Notes: a model not told the origin generated them from the letters alone. Shown: positions 16,752 through 25,603, counted from the stretch's first letter. The stretch is 64,000 bases of DNA from Neobacillus cucumis (GCF_016107705.1 NZ_JAEHGC010000004.1:186001-250000); one strand, 5' to 3'. Numbers and translations are program-made.

Positions 16752-17851
16752 CAGCCGTCCACCTCCCCAAGGACTATATCAATGCCCCCTAAAATGGCAA
16801 CGAGGTTTGAAATGTTTTCTCCCTTTAATAATTTCGGGAGAATTTGCAGATTGTAGAAAGATGGCCTTCTTAGTTTTAGACGGTATGGCTCTTTCTTTCC
16901 ATCACTGTTGATGTAAACACCAATTTCTCCACGTGGTGCTTCGATTCTGACAAATCCTTCACCTTTTGGTGCTTTAATGATTTTTGGTACCTTTGCGAGA
17001 ATATCCCCATCTTTCGGGAATTGGTCGCATGCTTGCTCGATAATTTTTAGAGATTCTTCGATTTCTAATAAGCGTAAATGGTAGCGCGCCAATACATCAC
17101 CGCTATCCAAGACTGGTATGTCAAAATCAAAGCGGTCGTAAATGCAATATGGCTCATCTTTACGCAGATCCCATTTGACACCGGTACTGCGAAGATTGAC
17201 ACCGCTTAGCGAGTAATTAATGGCATCTTCTTTTGAATATGTTCCGACACCTTTAATACGGGTAAGGAGAATTTCATTTCCGGACGCAAGTTCATGATAT
17301 CCTTTAATTTGCTCTCTCAAGTATGGGACAAAGTCTTTTACTCGTTCTACCCAGCCTTCTGGAGCATCCCACTTGACGCCGCCGACACGCATATAGTTGA
17401 AAGTTAAGCGGGCACCGGAAAGCTCATTTAGGAAATTCAGAATCATTTCGCGATCGCGAAAGGCAAATAGGAAGGGACTGACGGCCCCCATATCGAGGAG
17501 GAATGTCCCCCACCATAAAAGGTGGCTTGAAACCCGGCCTAATTCCATTGCTAGAATACGTAAATATTCAGCACGGTCAGGTATTTGAATTCCCATCATC
17601 GTTTCAACTGCGTGACAAAGTACATAGTTGTTGGTCATGGCGGAGACATAATCCAACCGGTCCGTATAAGGAATAATTTGTGTATATTGCAGGTTTTCAG
17701 CTAGTTTTTCTGTTCCGCGGTGCAAATAACCGATGACCGGTGTTGCTTCGGTAATAATCTCCCCATCGATTTTTACCACCAGCCGGAATACTCCGTGCGT
17801 ACTTGGATGCTGAGGACCTACGTTTAACAGCATTTCTTCTGTTCTGATCAT
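16751..17851 (-). CDS. nuoD: NADH-quinone oxidoreductase subunit D (49-kDa)
   Basis: 366 residues, full length for the family. [13 protein letters not shown] near the N-terminus, [10 protein letters not shown] and DRLDYVSAM are hallmark segments of the quinone-site subunit, which descends from hydrogenase large subunits without the NiFe cysteines. The C-terminus runs [13 protein letters not shown]. It begins three bases after the nuoC stop. NuoC and NuoD are separate genes here, not the fused NuoCD of E. coli. Confidence 0.96.
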   Translation of the reverse strand: MIRTEEMLLNVGPQHPSTHGVFRLVVKIDGEIITEATPVIGYLHRGTEKLAENLQYTQIIPYTDRLDYVSAMTNNYVLCHAVETMMGIQIPDRAEYLRILAMELGRVSSHLLWWGTFLLDMGAVSPFLFAFRDREMILNFLNELSGARLTFNYMRVGGVKWDAPEGWVERVKDFVPYLREQIKGYHELASGNEILLTRIKGVGTYSKEDAINYSLSGVNLRSTGVKWDLRKDEPYCIYDRFDFDIPVLDSGDVLARYHLRLLEIEESLKIIEQACDQFPKDGDILAKVPKIIKAPKGEGFVRIEAPRGEIGVYINSDGKKEPYRLKLRRPSFYNLQILPKLLKGENISNLVAILGGIDIVLGEVDG

Positions 17852-17854
17852 TGG

Positions 17855-19318
17855 TTACACCTCGACATCATAAGGCTCATAATCTTTTCTTAGTGGATAG
17901 CCAACCCAATCTTCTCCGAGCAAAATCCGACGTAAATCCGGATGTCCTGTAAACTTAATTCCAAGCAAATCATAAGCTTCACATTCTGCCCATTCCGCAC
18001 CGGCCCAAATTGGCGTGACGGACTCGATGGTTGGTTCATCCCGGTCAATTTTCACTTTGACAGCGACGGATTGACGGTTTTTGTATGAGTAAAGATGAGC
18101 ATAAACTTCCATATGTGTTTGAAAATCGGTTCCATGGATCTCCGATAAATAATCGAATCCTAACAGTTCATTGTATTTTAAAAATTGTGCAAGCTTATAG
18201 TAGGATTCACGTTTTACCACGAGGGTTGGAACGTCTTTGGACAGTTTATTAATATAAGAATCTTCTAAAACCTCAGCGCCCAGATTTTCCTCAATCACTT
18301 TTCGGTATTTATCCAGGAATGGCTGATTTGGTGACGCAGTTTCCTCGACTGCCGGTGCTGGTGCATCGCCTGCTTTGCCGGCTGCTTTCGCCTTGGCTGC
18401 TGCTGCCGCGGCGGCCTTTGCCTTCGCCGCTGCGATGGCTTTCGCCTTTTCGTCATCGCCACCTGCTGTTGCACCGCCCGCTTTCGCTGCGGCTGCTGCT
18501 TTGGCTTTGGCTGCTGCGGCGGCCTTCGCTTTTGCGGCTGCAACTGCTTTCGCTTTTTCATCATCGCCGCCTGCAGGAGCTTCTCCTCCACCGGCTAACT
18601 CAGCTGCCTTACGTTTCGCGGCTGCCGCTGCTTTTGCCTTGGCCACTGCTGCGGCTTTTTTCTTCGCTAGATCGTCGTCGCCCCCTGCTTCGGCTGCTGG
18701 TTCATCCGCGGTTCCTTCTCGTTGCTTTTTCGCTAATGCAGCTGCTTTTGCCTTCGCGGCTGCCGCTGCTTTTTTCTTCGCTAGATCATCATCGCCGCCC
18801 GACGCTTCGACTGCTGGTGCTTCTGCCGGTTCGTCCGCGATTCCTTCTCGTTGCTTTTTCGCTAATGCTGCAGCTTTTGCTTTTGCTGCTGCCGCTGCTT
18901 TTTTCTTCGCTAGATCATCGCCATCTGCTGAGGCTTCCGCTGCTGGTGCAACCGTTTCCTCAACAATGCCTTCTCGTTGCTTTTTGGCGAGTGCGGCTGC
19001 CTTGGCTTTCGCGGCTGCCGCTGCTTTTTTCTTCGCTAGATCATCAGCGTCGCCCGCCGCTTCCGCTGCTGGAGCTTCTGCTGGGTCGTCTTCGATTCCT
19101 TCACGTTGCTTTTTAGCGAGTGCAGCTGCCTTGGCTTTCGCTGCTGCTGCAGCTTTTTTCTTTGCAAGATCATCAGCGTCGCCTGCTGGGGTTGACGTGG
19201 CTTCAGGCTTCGGTGCGTTTTCTCCGGCTTCCTTCGCCTGGCGTCTCGCTAGTGCAGCAGCCTTCGCCTTTTCAGCGGCTTCTCGCTTTAATTGTTCGAG
19301 ATCCTTCTCCCCGCTCAT
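17855..19318 (-). CDS. nuoC: NADH-quinone oxidoreductase subunit C with long Ala/Lys-rich repeat extension
   Basis: 487 residues, of which only the last ~153 (335-487) are the 30-kDa NuoC domain (HGTDFQTHMEVYAHLYS, AEWAECEAYDLLGIKFTGHPDLRRILL). Residues 1-334 are a low-complexity extension of about eight units of 36-48 residues. Units 2-6 start DDLAKKKAAA at 49, 92, 134, 177 and 215, and four of them share the tract KAKAAALAKKQREG. Acidic/Pro linkers (DEPAEAPAVEA type) alternate with the basic helices. No stop or frame break occurs, and the phase is kept, so this is coding. The extension is absent from E. coli NuoC; Bacillus NuoC proteins are known to be longer at the N-terminus. Its role is unknown. 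Confidence 0.94.
   Translation of the reverse strand: MSGEKDLEQLKREAAEKAKAAALARRQAKEAGENAPKPEATSTPAGDADDLAKKKAAAAAKAKAAALAKKQREGIEDDPAEAPAAEAAGDADDLAKKKAAAAAKAKAAALAKKQREGIVEETVAPAAEASADGDDLAKKKAAAAAKAKAAALAKKQREGIADEPAEAPAVEASGGDDDLAKKKAAAAAKAKAAALAKKQREGTADEPAAEAGGDDDLAKKKAAAVAKAKAAAAAKRKAAELAGGGEAPAGGDDEKAKAVAAAKAKAAAAAKAKAAAAAKAGGATAGGDDEKAKAIAAAKAKAAAAAAAKAKAAGKAGDAPAPAVEETASPNQPFLDKYRKVIEENLGAEVLEDSYINKLSKDVPTLVVKRESYYKLAQFLKYNELLGFDYLSEIHGTDFQTHMEVYAHLYSYKNRQSVAVKVKIDRDEPTIESVTPIWAGAEWAECEAYDLLGIKFTGHPDLRRILLGEDWVGYPLRKDYEPYDVEV
18566..19174. repeat. Tandem DNA repeat encoding the NuoC extension (units 2-6)
   Basis: Five in-frame units of 111-129 bp encode residues 49-251 of NuoC. The first ~78 bp of each unit (encoding DDLAKKKAAA...KKQREG) is highly conserved. 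Linkers vary in length by multiples of three, consistent with expansion and contraction by slippage or unequal recombination. Confidence 0.85.
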
Positions 19319-19321
19319 GGA

Positions 19322-19834
19322 TTACATCACCTTCTTCCCAGTCTTCGCTTCGTAACGAATCTTTTCCTTTAACTTATTGATTCCATATATTAAAGCGGCC
19401 GGGTTTGGAGGGCATCCCGGGATATAAACATCTACAGGGACTACTTGGTCCACACCTTTAACAACGGAATATGATTTTACATATGGTCCGCCCGCTGTTG
19501 CACACGATCCCATCGCAATTACCCATTTCGGTTCCGGCATTTGATCATATAAACGGCGAAGAATCGGTGCCATTTTTTTCGTCACAGTCCCTGACACAAT
19601 CATACAGTCCGACTGTCTCGGTGACGTCCGGAAGAATGATCCGAAACGGTCCAAGTCATAGTGGGAGGAACCTACAGCCATCATTTCAATCGCACAACAA
19701 GCCAGACCAAATGTCAGCGGGTAGATCGAATTACTTCGCGCCCACGCCTTCACCTGCTCTAGTGTTGTCATAAATACATTCCTCTGTAACTCTTCCATTT
19801 CCTGAGGCGATACGTTGTCTAGTTTTATGTCCAT
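19322..19834 (-). CDS. nuoB: NADH-quinone oxidoreductase subunit B, [4Fe-4S] N2
   Basis: 170 residues from the ATG at 19834. An upstream ATG at 19855 is less likely, because AGAAGGTG stands 5 nt before the chosen start. The N2 cluster ligands are the adjacent C46-C47 in GLACCAIE, C111 in GSCATAGG and C141 in PGCPPNP. It passes electrons to quinone at the NuoB/NuoD interface. It overlaps the end of nuoA by 10 bp. Confidence 0.96.
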   Translation of the reverse strand: MDIKLDNVSPQEMEELQRNVFMTTLEQVKAWARSNSIYPLTFGLACCAIEMMAVGSSHYDLDRFGSFFRTSPRQSDCMIVSGTVTKKMAPILRRLYDQMPEPKWVIAMGSCATAGGPYVKSYSVVKGVDQVVPVDVYIPGCPPNPAALIYGINKLKEKIRYEAKTGKKVM

Positions 19835-20199
19835 TTTAACACCTTCTTCTTCCAAGCATAGGCTAGGCCAATTAACAGCATGACAACGAAAATTAACATT
19901 TCGATCAATGCAAAAACGCCTAGTTTATCATAGGCAACAGCCCATGGATATAAAAACACAGTCTCTACATCAAAAATAACAAACATTAGGGCAAAAATAT
20001 AATAGCGGACATTGAACTGTACACGGGAATCGTGAAATGGCTCAACACCGCTCTCATATGTGGTATTCTTCGCATCACTTGGTGCATGAGGACGCAAAAG
20101 CTTACCTAAATATAATGCTACCGCAGGCAGCAATACCCCGAGACATAGAAACACAAAAACAATCAGATAATTATTCTGATATACATTTAGAAGTTCCAT
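19825..20199 (-). CDS. nuoA: NADH-quinone oxidoreductase subunit A
   Basis: 124 residues with three membrane helices, and the loop [20 protein letters not shown] that is characteristic of NuoA (conserved acidic and Cys-region loop). The ATG at 20199 is preceded by GGAGGGGATAGAC; an in-frame TTG at 20214 would lie inside that ribosome-binding site and is rejected. It is the first gene of the nuo operon. A sigma-A promoter lies ~60 nt upstream. Confidence 0.95.
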   Translation of the reverse strand: MELLNVYQNNYLIVFVFLCLGVLLPAVALYLGKLLRPHAPSDAKNTTYESGVEPFHDSRVQFNVRYYIFALMFVIFDVETVFLYPWAVAYDKLGVFALIEMLIFVVMLLIGLAYAWKKKVLKWT

Positions 20200-20256
20200 G
20201 TCTATCCCCTCCAATGTTGAAAATTTTCTTACTAGTGAATATTTGTAACCGAATAC

Positions 20257-20285
20257 ATTATAGCATTGAAAGATACCTGTGTCGA
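20257..20285 (-). promoter_or_regulatory. nuoA: Sigma-A promoter of the nuo operon
   Basis: Minus strand: TCGACA (20285-20280), 17-nt spacer, TATAAT (20262-20257). The -10 is perfect, the -35 has one mismatch, and the nuoA start codon is ~57 nt downstream. Confidence 0.75.
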
Positions 20286-20616
20286 CAAGCCTCCGCCTTT
20301 AAATTGGAAATATAAAGAAGGTCATTTTTATGCTAATAAAACCCCTGGAAACCCTGATATATCAAGCTACTATATTCCGATTATTCGACAACAACCCCTA
20401 TTTAACTACAAAACCACCAGATTGTATGTGAGATTTGTCATTAATTGTTCATCTTCTTCATTTAAAAACTAGACTTGTTATCCTTTTCACTACTACAATC
20501 ATATTCTTGTACGGTGATTTCATGCTTGGAATAGTGAAATGAGTAGAAAGGAGTGTAGGATACTTGAACCCCCGTTATTTTCTGGTCCCTTCACATTCCC
20601 CGCTTCAAAAACAAAA
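20286..20616. other. Gene-free interval between nuo promoter and frlR
   Basis: A+T-rich, without a credible coding frame, RNA gene or repeat. The only definable signals are the nuo promoter at its left edge and the frlR terminator at its right edge. Confidence 0.6.
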
Positions 20617-20638
20617 AGCCCCTCAAAAAAGTGGGGCT
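20617..20638 (-). terminator. Terminator of the frlC-frlR transcript
   Basis: Stem AGCCCC (20617-20622) with GGGGCT (20633-20638), extended by neighbouring pairs. On the minus strand it is followed by TTTTTGTTTTTG. Confidence 0.82.
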
Positions 20639-20665
20639 CCGTCTGCACAAGGGTAATCGCTTTCA

Positions 20666-21382
20666 TTACTTCAAGTTGTATTTATAACTATCACCCAAAA
20701 TATACTGTTTTCCAATATGCACAGGTCTGTCGTTTTCATCATAGACCGTTGTTTCCATGTAAAAAAGAGGTTCTCCGCTTGCTGTATTAAGTAAATTGAC
20801 TTCTTCCTCAGTGGCACGAACAATCTCCAATGTTAACTCTCCCGCACGATCTGGTTTTACATTCAACTTTTCTTCCAATATCTTGTAGATAGAGTCGTCC
20901 AAGTTTTCATTTAATAATGAATGAAAATCTTTATATGAAAAGTAGTTATTTTCAATCATAATCGGTGATTCGTCCGCATATCTTACTCTCTGAATGAATA
21001 ACAATGCATCTCCCTCATCGAGTTGAAGTCTTTCTTGATCCTTGGCTGTTGGTTGAATAATTTCCTTTTTAAAGACTTTACTGCTGGCTTTCATTCCATT
21101 TGCTTTACAAGCATCCGTAAAGCTTAAAAAATGAACGATTTTTCTTTCAATTTTCCTTTTGTTTACAAACGTACCTTTTCCCTGCTTTTTAACTAAATAG
21201 CCTTCTTCTACTAAATCGAGGATTGCCTTTCTTACCGTAATCCTGCTAATCTTATACTCTTCGCTCAATTCTAATTCAGTGGGAATTTGATCTCCGAACT
21301 TTAATTGCCCATTTAAAATCGAACTGCGGATGGATTCCTTTAATTGGATGTATAAAGGAATTTGATTATCTTGTTTTAACAT
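20666..21382 (-). CDS. frlR: GntR-family (HutC/UTRA) transcriptional regulator of the fructosamine cassette
   Basis: 238 residues. An N-terminal winged helix (~5-72) contains the GntR signature ESIRSSILNGQLKFGDQIPTE and SRITVRKAI. A UTRA effector-binding domain follows (~90-235; RVRYADESPIMIENNYF and an ETTVYDENDRPVHIG end). The start was set at the ATG at 21382, 5 nt after AGGTGA; a GTG at 21391 is the alternative. HutC-type regulators are usually repressors released by sugar-phosphate or metabolite effectors. It lies downstream of frlC and faces the same way. FrlR is the homologous regulator of the B. subtilis and E. coli frl operons; the effector here is not known. Confidence 0.88.
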   Translation of the reverse strand: MLKQDNQIPLYIQLKESIRSSILNGQLKFGDQIPTELELSEEYKISRITVRKAILDLVEEGYLVKKQGKGTFVNKRKIERKIVHFLSFTDACKANGMKASSKVFKKEIIQPTAKDQERLQLDEGDALLFIQRVRYADESPIMIENNYFSYKDFHSLLNENLDDSIYKILEEKLNVKPDRAGELTLEIVRATEEEVNLLNTASGEPLFYMETTVYDENDRPVHIGKQYILGDSYKYNLK

Positions 21383-21454
21383 TTGTTTCACCTGCCTTCA
21401 TTACGTCATTCTGTCTACATTCAAGTATATAGAATTTCGTTCACCCTATCAATT

Positions 21455-22285
21455 TCAAAAAAAATCGGAAAAAACATCCAATGTCCTTTCAATTGCAGCA
21501 TCCGGATTTTGCACATATTGATAAGAAGTATATTCTAATGTTAGAGAGCCCTTGTAGCCAATTTCATTCAATTGTTCGATGTATTTCTGTAGAGGAAGGA
21601 CCCCATCACCCCAGACAAGATGGCCTTCAGGTTTTCCATCAATAAAATGGATATGAACTAAATCTTCCTTTAATAAGCTAAAATAATCACGGAAATCTTC
21701 GTTCGCCAATGCCATTGGAATACTATCAATCATTCCTTTAAGATAAGGGCTGTTCACTTCATCTAACATGGCTTTAAGTGTCTTCGCATTGTAAATTAAA
21801 TTGGACTCTACTCTTGTTAATGGTTCAAGCGCAAGGATTAAGTCTAAATCAGCGGCAACTGCTGTTAATCGTTCCAATGAATCTCTTGTTCTTTTCCATG
21901 CTTCATTGCAGTCCTCATTTTCATAGCCCCAGCCTGGAGTAACTAACAGCATGGGCGCATCCAATTCTTTCGCGGCTTGGGCTGATTTAATAAAGTATTG
22001 GATACTTTTTTCCCGGATTCGATCCTCTTTTGCTGCAAGATTGATTGGATATACACACTGCTCTGGTGTAAAGCAGACAACCGATAAACCTCTTCTATCA
22101 ATCTCTTTCTTTACTTGTCTAATGTCTTGGATACTCATATCATCCACATAAAAATGCGGAGAGGCACCCCATAATTCAATATTTTCAAACCCGTATCGAA
22201 CCATTGCATCTAAAAAGTACTCGAAAGAATAGTGTTTATAATGGAAGTTCATCCCTGTAACTTGGTCCCGCCTGATTTTTGCCAT
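21455..22285 (-). CDS. frlC: Sugar phosphate isomerase/epimerase, FrlC-like
   Basis: 276 residues, AP-endonuclease-2/xylose-isomerase-like TIM barrel. ENIELWGASPH near the N-terminus, LILALEPLTRVESN (metal-ligand Glu), GMIDSIPMA, HIHFIDGKPEGH and TLEYTS fit the FrlC layout (E. coli FrlC has IELWGGRPHAF, LILEPLTPYESNV and HLHIVD). FrlC interconverts fructoselysine and psicoselysine at C3. The start is the ATG at 22285 behind GGAGGGGGTGGGG. B. subtilis frl lacks this gene, so this cassette combines B. subtilis-like and enteric-like parts. Substrate is inferred from context. Confidence 0.82.
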   Translation of the reverse strand: MAKIRRDQVTGMNFHYKHYSFEYFLDAMVRYGFENIELWGASPHFYVDDMSIQDIRQVKKEIDRRGLSVVCFTPEQCVYPINLAAKEDRIREKSIQYFIKSAQAAKELDAPMLLVTPGWGYENEDCNEAWKRTRDSLERLTAVAADLDLILALEPLTRVESNLIYNAKTLKAMLDEVNSPYLKGMIDSIPMALANEDFRDYFSLLKEDLVHIHFIDGKPEGHLVWGDGVLPLQKYIEQLNEIGYKGSLTLEYTSYQYVQNPDAAIERTLDVFSDFF

Positions 22286-22328
22286 GTACCCCACCCCCTC
22301 CTTTTTCAGCTCATTTATCAAAATCAAC

Positions 22329-22348
22329 ATAACATTATATTATGTTAT
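22329..22348. promoter_or_regulatory. Palindromic operator candidate upstream of frlC
   Basis: ATAACAT (22329-22335), 6 nt, ATGTTAT (22342-22348): a perfect 7-bp dyad. It lies just downstream of a TTGACT -35-like element on the minus strand, in the frlC-frlB divergent gap. Confidence 0.6.
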
Positions 22349-22404
22349 AAGTCAATGTAATATTAATTTCTTCAGATTTCAAAAAATTAAATGTTCAAAA
22401 AACA

Positions 22405-22433
22405 TTGACAATTAATCTTTTGGCACTTAATAT
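22405..22433 (+). promoter_or_regulatory. frlB: Sigma-A promoter of frlB
   Basis: TTGACA (22405-22410), 17 nt, TAATAT (22428-22433). The -35 is perfect and the -10 has one mismatch. The start codon is 58 nt downstream. Confidence 0.8.
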
Positions 22434-22459
22434 AATGTTATATAATGTATTATTATATT
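22429..22459. promoter_or_regulatory. Operator candidate overlapping the frlB -10
   Basis: AATATAAT (22429-22436) and ATTATATT (22452-22459) form an 8-bp dyad. Inside it TATAATGT is repeated at 22431 and 22441, a step of 10 bp. Its position over the -10 suits repression by a GntR-type protein. Confidence 0.55.
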
Positions 22460-22491
22460 CAATACAAAAGATTTTAAGGGAGGAAACATGA

Positions 22492-23478
22492 ATGGTAAAT
22501 TCACAAGTAGTTGTCGATCAGCAAGTTCAAAATGTTTTAGATGCTTTGAAAGGACGTACCATCAACCACGTATATTTTGTTGCATGTGGAGGTTCTTCTG
22601 CCATTATGTATCCAAATAAGTACATATTGGACCGTGAAGCAAAAGATCTTACTTCTGATGTTTACAGTTCGAATGAATTCATTCATCGCAACCCTAGAAA
22701 ACTTGGAGAAAATTCACTTGTTGTATTATGCTCTATGTCAGGTACAACTCCTGAAACGGTTAAAGCAGCAGAATTTGCCCGTCAAAAAGGAGCATTAACA
22801 GTTGGATTTACAAACCAGCCAACCTCACCTCTTGCACAAGAAAGTGAATTTGTTGTGAAATATGAGTGGGGCGCTGAATCCGTTGCTTTTAATACAAACT
22901 TAGGTTTACTTTATCAATTAACATTCGGCGTTTTAAACGTATTAGAAGGAAATGATAAGTTTGACAAAATGGTCAACAGCTTATCCAATCTCCAATCTGT
23001 GTTTGAGAAAGCCGCTAAGCAATATGAAGGCAAAGCACTACAATTTGGCCAGGAATACAAGGATGAAAAAGTGATCTATACAATGGCAAGTGGAGCAAAC
23101 TACGGAATTGCTTATTCTTACGCCATTTGTATTCTAATGGAAATGCAATGGATCCACTCCAATGCCGTTCACTCTGGTGAGTACTTCCACGGTCCGTTCG
23201 AGATTATTGATAAAGACGTACCATTCATTATCTTGCTTGGCTTAGATGAAACACGCCCACTAGATGAAAGAGCATTAGATTTCTCGAAAAAATACGGTGA
23301 AAAACTAGTTGTATTAGATGCTAAAGATCTTGATTTAACTGGTGTTGACGAAGAGTTAAGGGGCTATATCGCACCGCTTGTATTAAATCATGTTCTTCGT
23401 AAATATGCTGAACAATTAGCAGAGGCGCGCAATCATCCACTATCACAAAGAAGATATATGTGGAAAGTTGAATATTAA
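22492..23478 (+). CDS. frlB: Fructoselysine-6-phosphate deglycase (SIS domain)
   Basis: 328 residues, two SIS domains. HVYFVACGGSSAIMYP, VLCSMSGTTPETVKAA, SGANYGIAYSYAICILMEMQWIHS, HSGEYFHGPFEIID and the C-terminal NHPLSQRRYMWKVEY closely match what I recall of B. subtilis FrlB (also 328 residues). FrlB splits 6-phosphofructosamines such as fructoselysine 6-phosphate into glucose 6-phosphate and the amino acid. AGGGAGG lies before the start. It is the only cassette gene on the plus strand, divergent from frlC-frlR, and ends at its own strong terminator. Confidence 0.93.
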   Translation: MVNSQVVVDQQVQNVLDALKGRTINHVYFVACGGSSAIMYPNKYILDREAKDLTSDVYSSNEFIHRNPRKLGENSLVVLCSMSGTTPETVKAAEFARQKGALTVGFTNQPTSPLAQESEFVVKYEWGAESVAFNTNLGLLYQLTFGVLNVLEGNDKFDKMVNSLSNLQSVFEKAAKQYEGKALQFGQEYKDEKVIYTMASGANYGIAYSYAICILMEMQWIHSNAVHSGEYFHGPFEIIDKDVPFIILLGLDETRPLDERALDFSKKYGEKLVVLDAKDLDLTGVDEELRGYIAPLVLNHVLRKYAEQLAEARNHPLSQRRYMWKVEY

Positions 23479-23489
23479 TAGGAAGAATT

Positions 23490-23523
23490 AGCTCCTCGAG
23501 TTTGAACTCGAGGAGCTTTTTTC
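23490..23523 (+). terminator. Terminator of frlB
   Basis: Stem AGCTCCTCGAGT (23490-23501) with ACTCGAGGAGCT (23506-23517), a 4-nt loop, then TTTTTTC. Confidence 0.92.
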
Positions 23524-23654
23524 ATTTAGATTGTTGTTTATACCTACGTTCAAGCTACTGATAGTCATCTTAACAGCGGGTTTTAATAGTTTATTAGCAA
23601 ATCCAGTGTTTTATTTGCGAATTTATTATTAAAGCAACAAAGAGCCAAAAAAAT

Positions 23655-23679
23655 AACCTGCTCTTCAACAGAACAGGTT
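23655..23679 (-). terminator. Terminator of the frlO-frlD operon
   Basis: Arms AACCTGCTCT (23655-23664) and AGAACAGGTT (23670-23679) with one mismatch; the minus strand continues with ATTTTTTTGG. Confidence 0.8.
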
Positions 23680-23686
23680 CATCTTA

Positions 23687-24526
23687 TTAACGGCCAATGA
23701 CAATCTTACTCTCCCGCTTCTTTCCATGACCAAAGGCGCCAAAGCGCTGGCACGTTTCAGCTGCAGCTGCGGAACCTTTATCCATTGCAACCTGGGCATT
23801 CCCATGTGCGACATATTCTTTTAAAAAGATCGCTACAAACGTATCCCCAGCTCCAAGTGTATCCACTACATCGGTCTCGACAATTCCCTGTTCATAAACT
23901 TGATGGGAATCCGAGAACATTGATCCTTCAGAACCTCTAGTAACGACAACATTTGGTGTACCTGCCTTGTGTACCCTCGTAATTAACGCATTGCATTCCT
24001 CTTTGGTTAAATCTCCACCAGAGAAAATTGCATATTTCACATATGGACAAACCTGTTCTAAATAGTCATCATCATATTTTGTTGAAAAATCAAACGAAAT
24101 ATCGATGTATTTTTGCAATAATGGCAACTCTTTCTCCAAATGACTAAAAACGCTTGTATGCAGCAGCGAAAAGGTTTGAATATATTCTAATTCCTCATCG
24201 GTAAGATTCAATTTTAGCTGCTGTTGGACTCCGCCTTTATTGGAGCCGACAAACTTCCGATCCCCATGCTCATCGAGCGTGACTACCGCTTCACCTGACG
24301 GACCAATCGCTCTTCGTACCCTTGAAACATTGAGATTTTCCAACTTTAACGAGTTAACAATATGATCGCCTTCTTCATCATTGCCGACAATCCCAATATA
24401 GGATACCTCATCAACACCATAACGTTTCCAAAAGACCGCCACATTTACAGCATTCCCGCCCGGAAACATCTCACCAAGGTCATCATAAAAATCTACTACA
24501 TTATCTCCTACTGCTATCAATCTCAT
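23687..24526 (-). CDS. frlD: Fructosamine kinase, PfkB family (FrlD)
   Basis: 279 residues. N-terminal GDNVVDFYDDLGEMFPGGNAVNVAV (in part) is the sugar-binding PfkB signature. C-terminal DTLGAGDTFVA supplies the anion hole and the catalytic Asp. FrlD phosphorylates fructosamines such as fructoselysine at C6, making the substrate of FrlB. It is the last gene of the five-gene minus-strand operon frlO-N-M-SIS-frlD, 63 nt after the second SIS gene. Confidence 0.88.
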   Translation of the reverse strand: MRLIAVGDNVVDFYDDLGEMFPGGNAVNVAVFWKRYGVDEVSYIGIVGNDEEGDHIVNSLKLENLNVSRVRRAIGPSGEAVVTLDEHGDRKFVGSNKGGVQQQLKLNLTDEELEYIQTFSLLHTSVFSHLEKELPLLQKYIDISFDFSTKYDDDYLEQVCPYVKYAIFSGGDLTKEECNALITRVHKAGTPNVVVTRGSEGSMFSDSHQVYEQGIVETDVVDTLGAGDTFVAIFLKEYVAHGNAQVAMDKGSAAAAETCQRFGAFGHGKKRESKIVIGR

Positions 24527-24589
24527 AATTGAAACCTCCCATATAGTGAATTAGAGAAAGATACCTCTTGTATCTTTCTCTAATTCTAT

Positions 24590-25603
24590 TTAATAAGCCA
24601 CTGTACGATAATATCTTCTAATCTCTAAAGAATGATTGCGTTTATCTTCTAAATGGACACTCAGTCTTTGGAGAAGCGTCGATGTAACGATTGGTGATAA
24701 ATATTTGCGGAACTCTTCATTAATTCCTTCTAGCTCAAACGCCTTTGTATCGATTACGGTCAATTTCTTTGTATACTTCTCAGCAAAAGCCTCAACACGG
24801 TCCATCAACGGGCGTGATTCATCTTCACCCTTAAGTAAAAGAACGCTCGTGTCTTCTTCCACTAGCTCCAAGGTGCCATGGAAGAATTCTGCTGCATGAA
24901 TCGATTTTGTTTTAATCCATTGCATTTCTTCCAATACACACATCGCATAGGAGTAAGCACGTCCCCAGGTATTTCCGGAACCAACTACCATATGATAGGG
25001 CTCATCCTTATAAGCGGCAGCAAAAGCTTCCGCCTTGTCTTCAAACTGTTCTTTTGCCTCGATTAATCGTTCTGGAAGGGCTTCTAACTGTGCTGCAAAC
25101 TCCTCATAACGAGGGAAATCTCCATTTTTATTCATTAATTTAAAAATGAGTAAATAGAGAACTAGTTGATTCCCATCGCTGGCAAAGTCATTTTCTGCAA
25201 AATTAACGATTGGAAAATCAACTGTGTCAGCAAGCGGTTTATTGTACTCACCTGTCAATCCAATTGTTGTTGCGCCTTTTTCTTTACAATATTTCGCTGC
25301 TGCTACTGTCTCCTGTGTTGTACCTGATAGAGAAGATAGAATGACAAGCGATTGTTCACTTAGTTGTTTATGATTCTGTAGGACAACTTCTGCTGCGATT
25401 TCGGCATAGGCTGGAATCGTGGATGTTGAATTAATCATAAATTCAAATGGATAAAAGGTCGCAACAGCACCGCCTGATCCAATTAAGAAAATATTTTTAA
25501 ACCCCTTCTCATAAACCTTGTCCACTACCTTTTCAATTTCTTCGCGCAGCCCTACTGCACCGCCGGTTACCTTCAAATACTTTTCTCTACTAAAGTTTAA
25601 CAA
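24590..25603 (-). CDS. Second SIS-domain deglycase-like protein
   Basis: 337 residues from a TTG start placed 9 nt after AAGGAG; a GTG two codons upstream is the alternative. Two SIS domains are visible: IFLIGSGGAVATFYPFE, ILSSLSGTTQETVAAAKY, GSGNTWGRAYSYAMCVLEEMQWIKT, HAAEFFHGTLELVEE, and the NHSLEIRRYYRTVAY end. The layout and length match FrlB, but identity to the FrlB in this cassette is clearly low, so it is an old paralogue, not a recent duplicate. Enteric gfr loci have separate deglycases for fructoselysine- and glucoselysine-6-phosphate (GfrE and GfrF), and this protein could be the second type. That is inference from context. Confidence 0.78.
   Translation of the reverse strand: MLNFSREKYLKVTGGAVGLREEIEKVVDKVYEKGFKNIFLIGSGGAVATFYPFEFMINSTSTIPAYAEIAAEVVLQNHKQLSEQSLVILSSLSGTTQETVAAAKYCKEKGATTIGLTGEYNKPLADTVDFPIVNFAENDFASDGNQLVLYLLIFKLMNKNGDFPRYEEFAAQLEALPERLIEAKEQFEDKAEAFAAAYKDEPYHMVVGSGNTWGRAYSYAMCVLEEMQWIKTKSIHAAEFFHGTLELVEEDTSVLLLKGEDESRPLMDRVEAFAEKYTKKLTVIDTKAFELEGINEEFRKYLSPIVTSTLLQRLSVHLEDKRNHSLEIRRYYRTVAY

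Noticed and set aside
18319..19355. Long plus-strand open frames opposite nuoC, rich in Leu/Arg/Pro or Ala/Phe
   Set aside because: They are mirror images of the Ala/Lys repeat in NuoC; low-complexity G+C-rich sequence opens several frames. No ribosome-binding site or family is visible.
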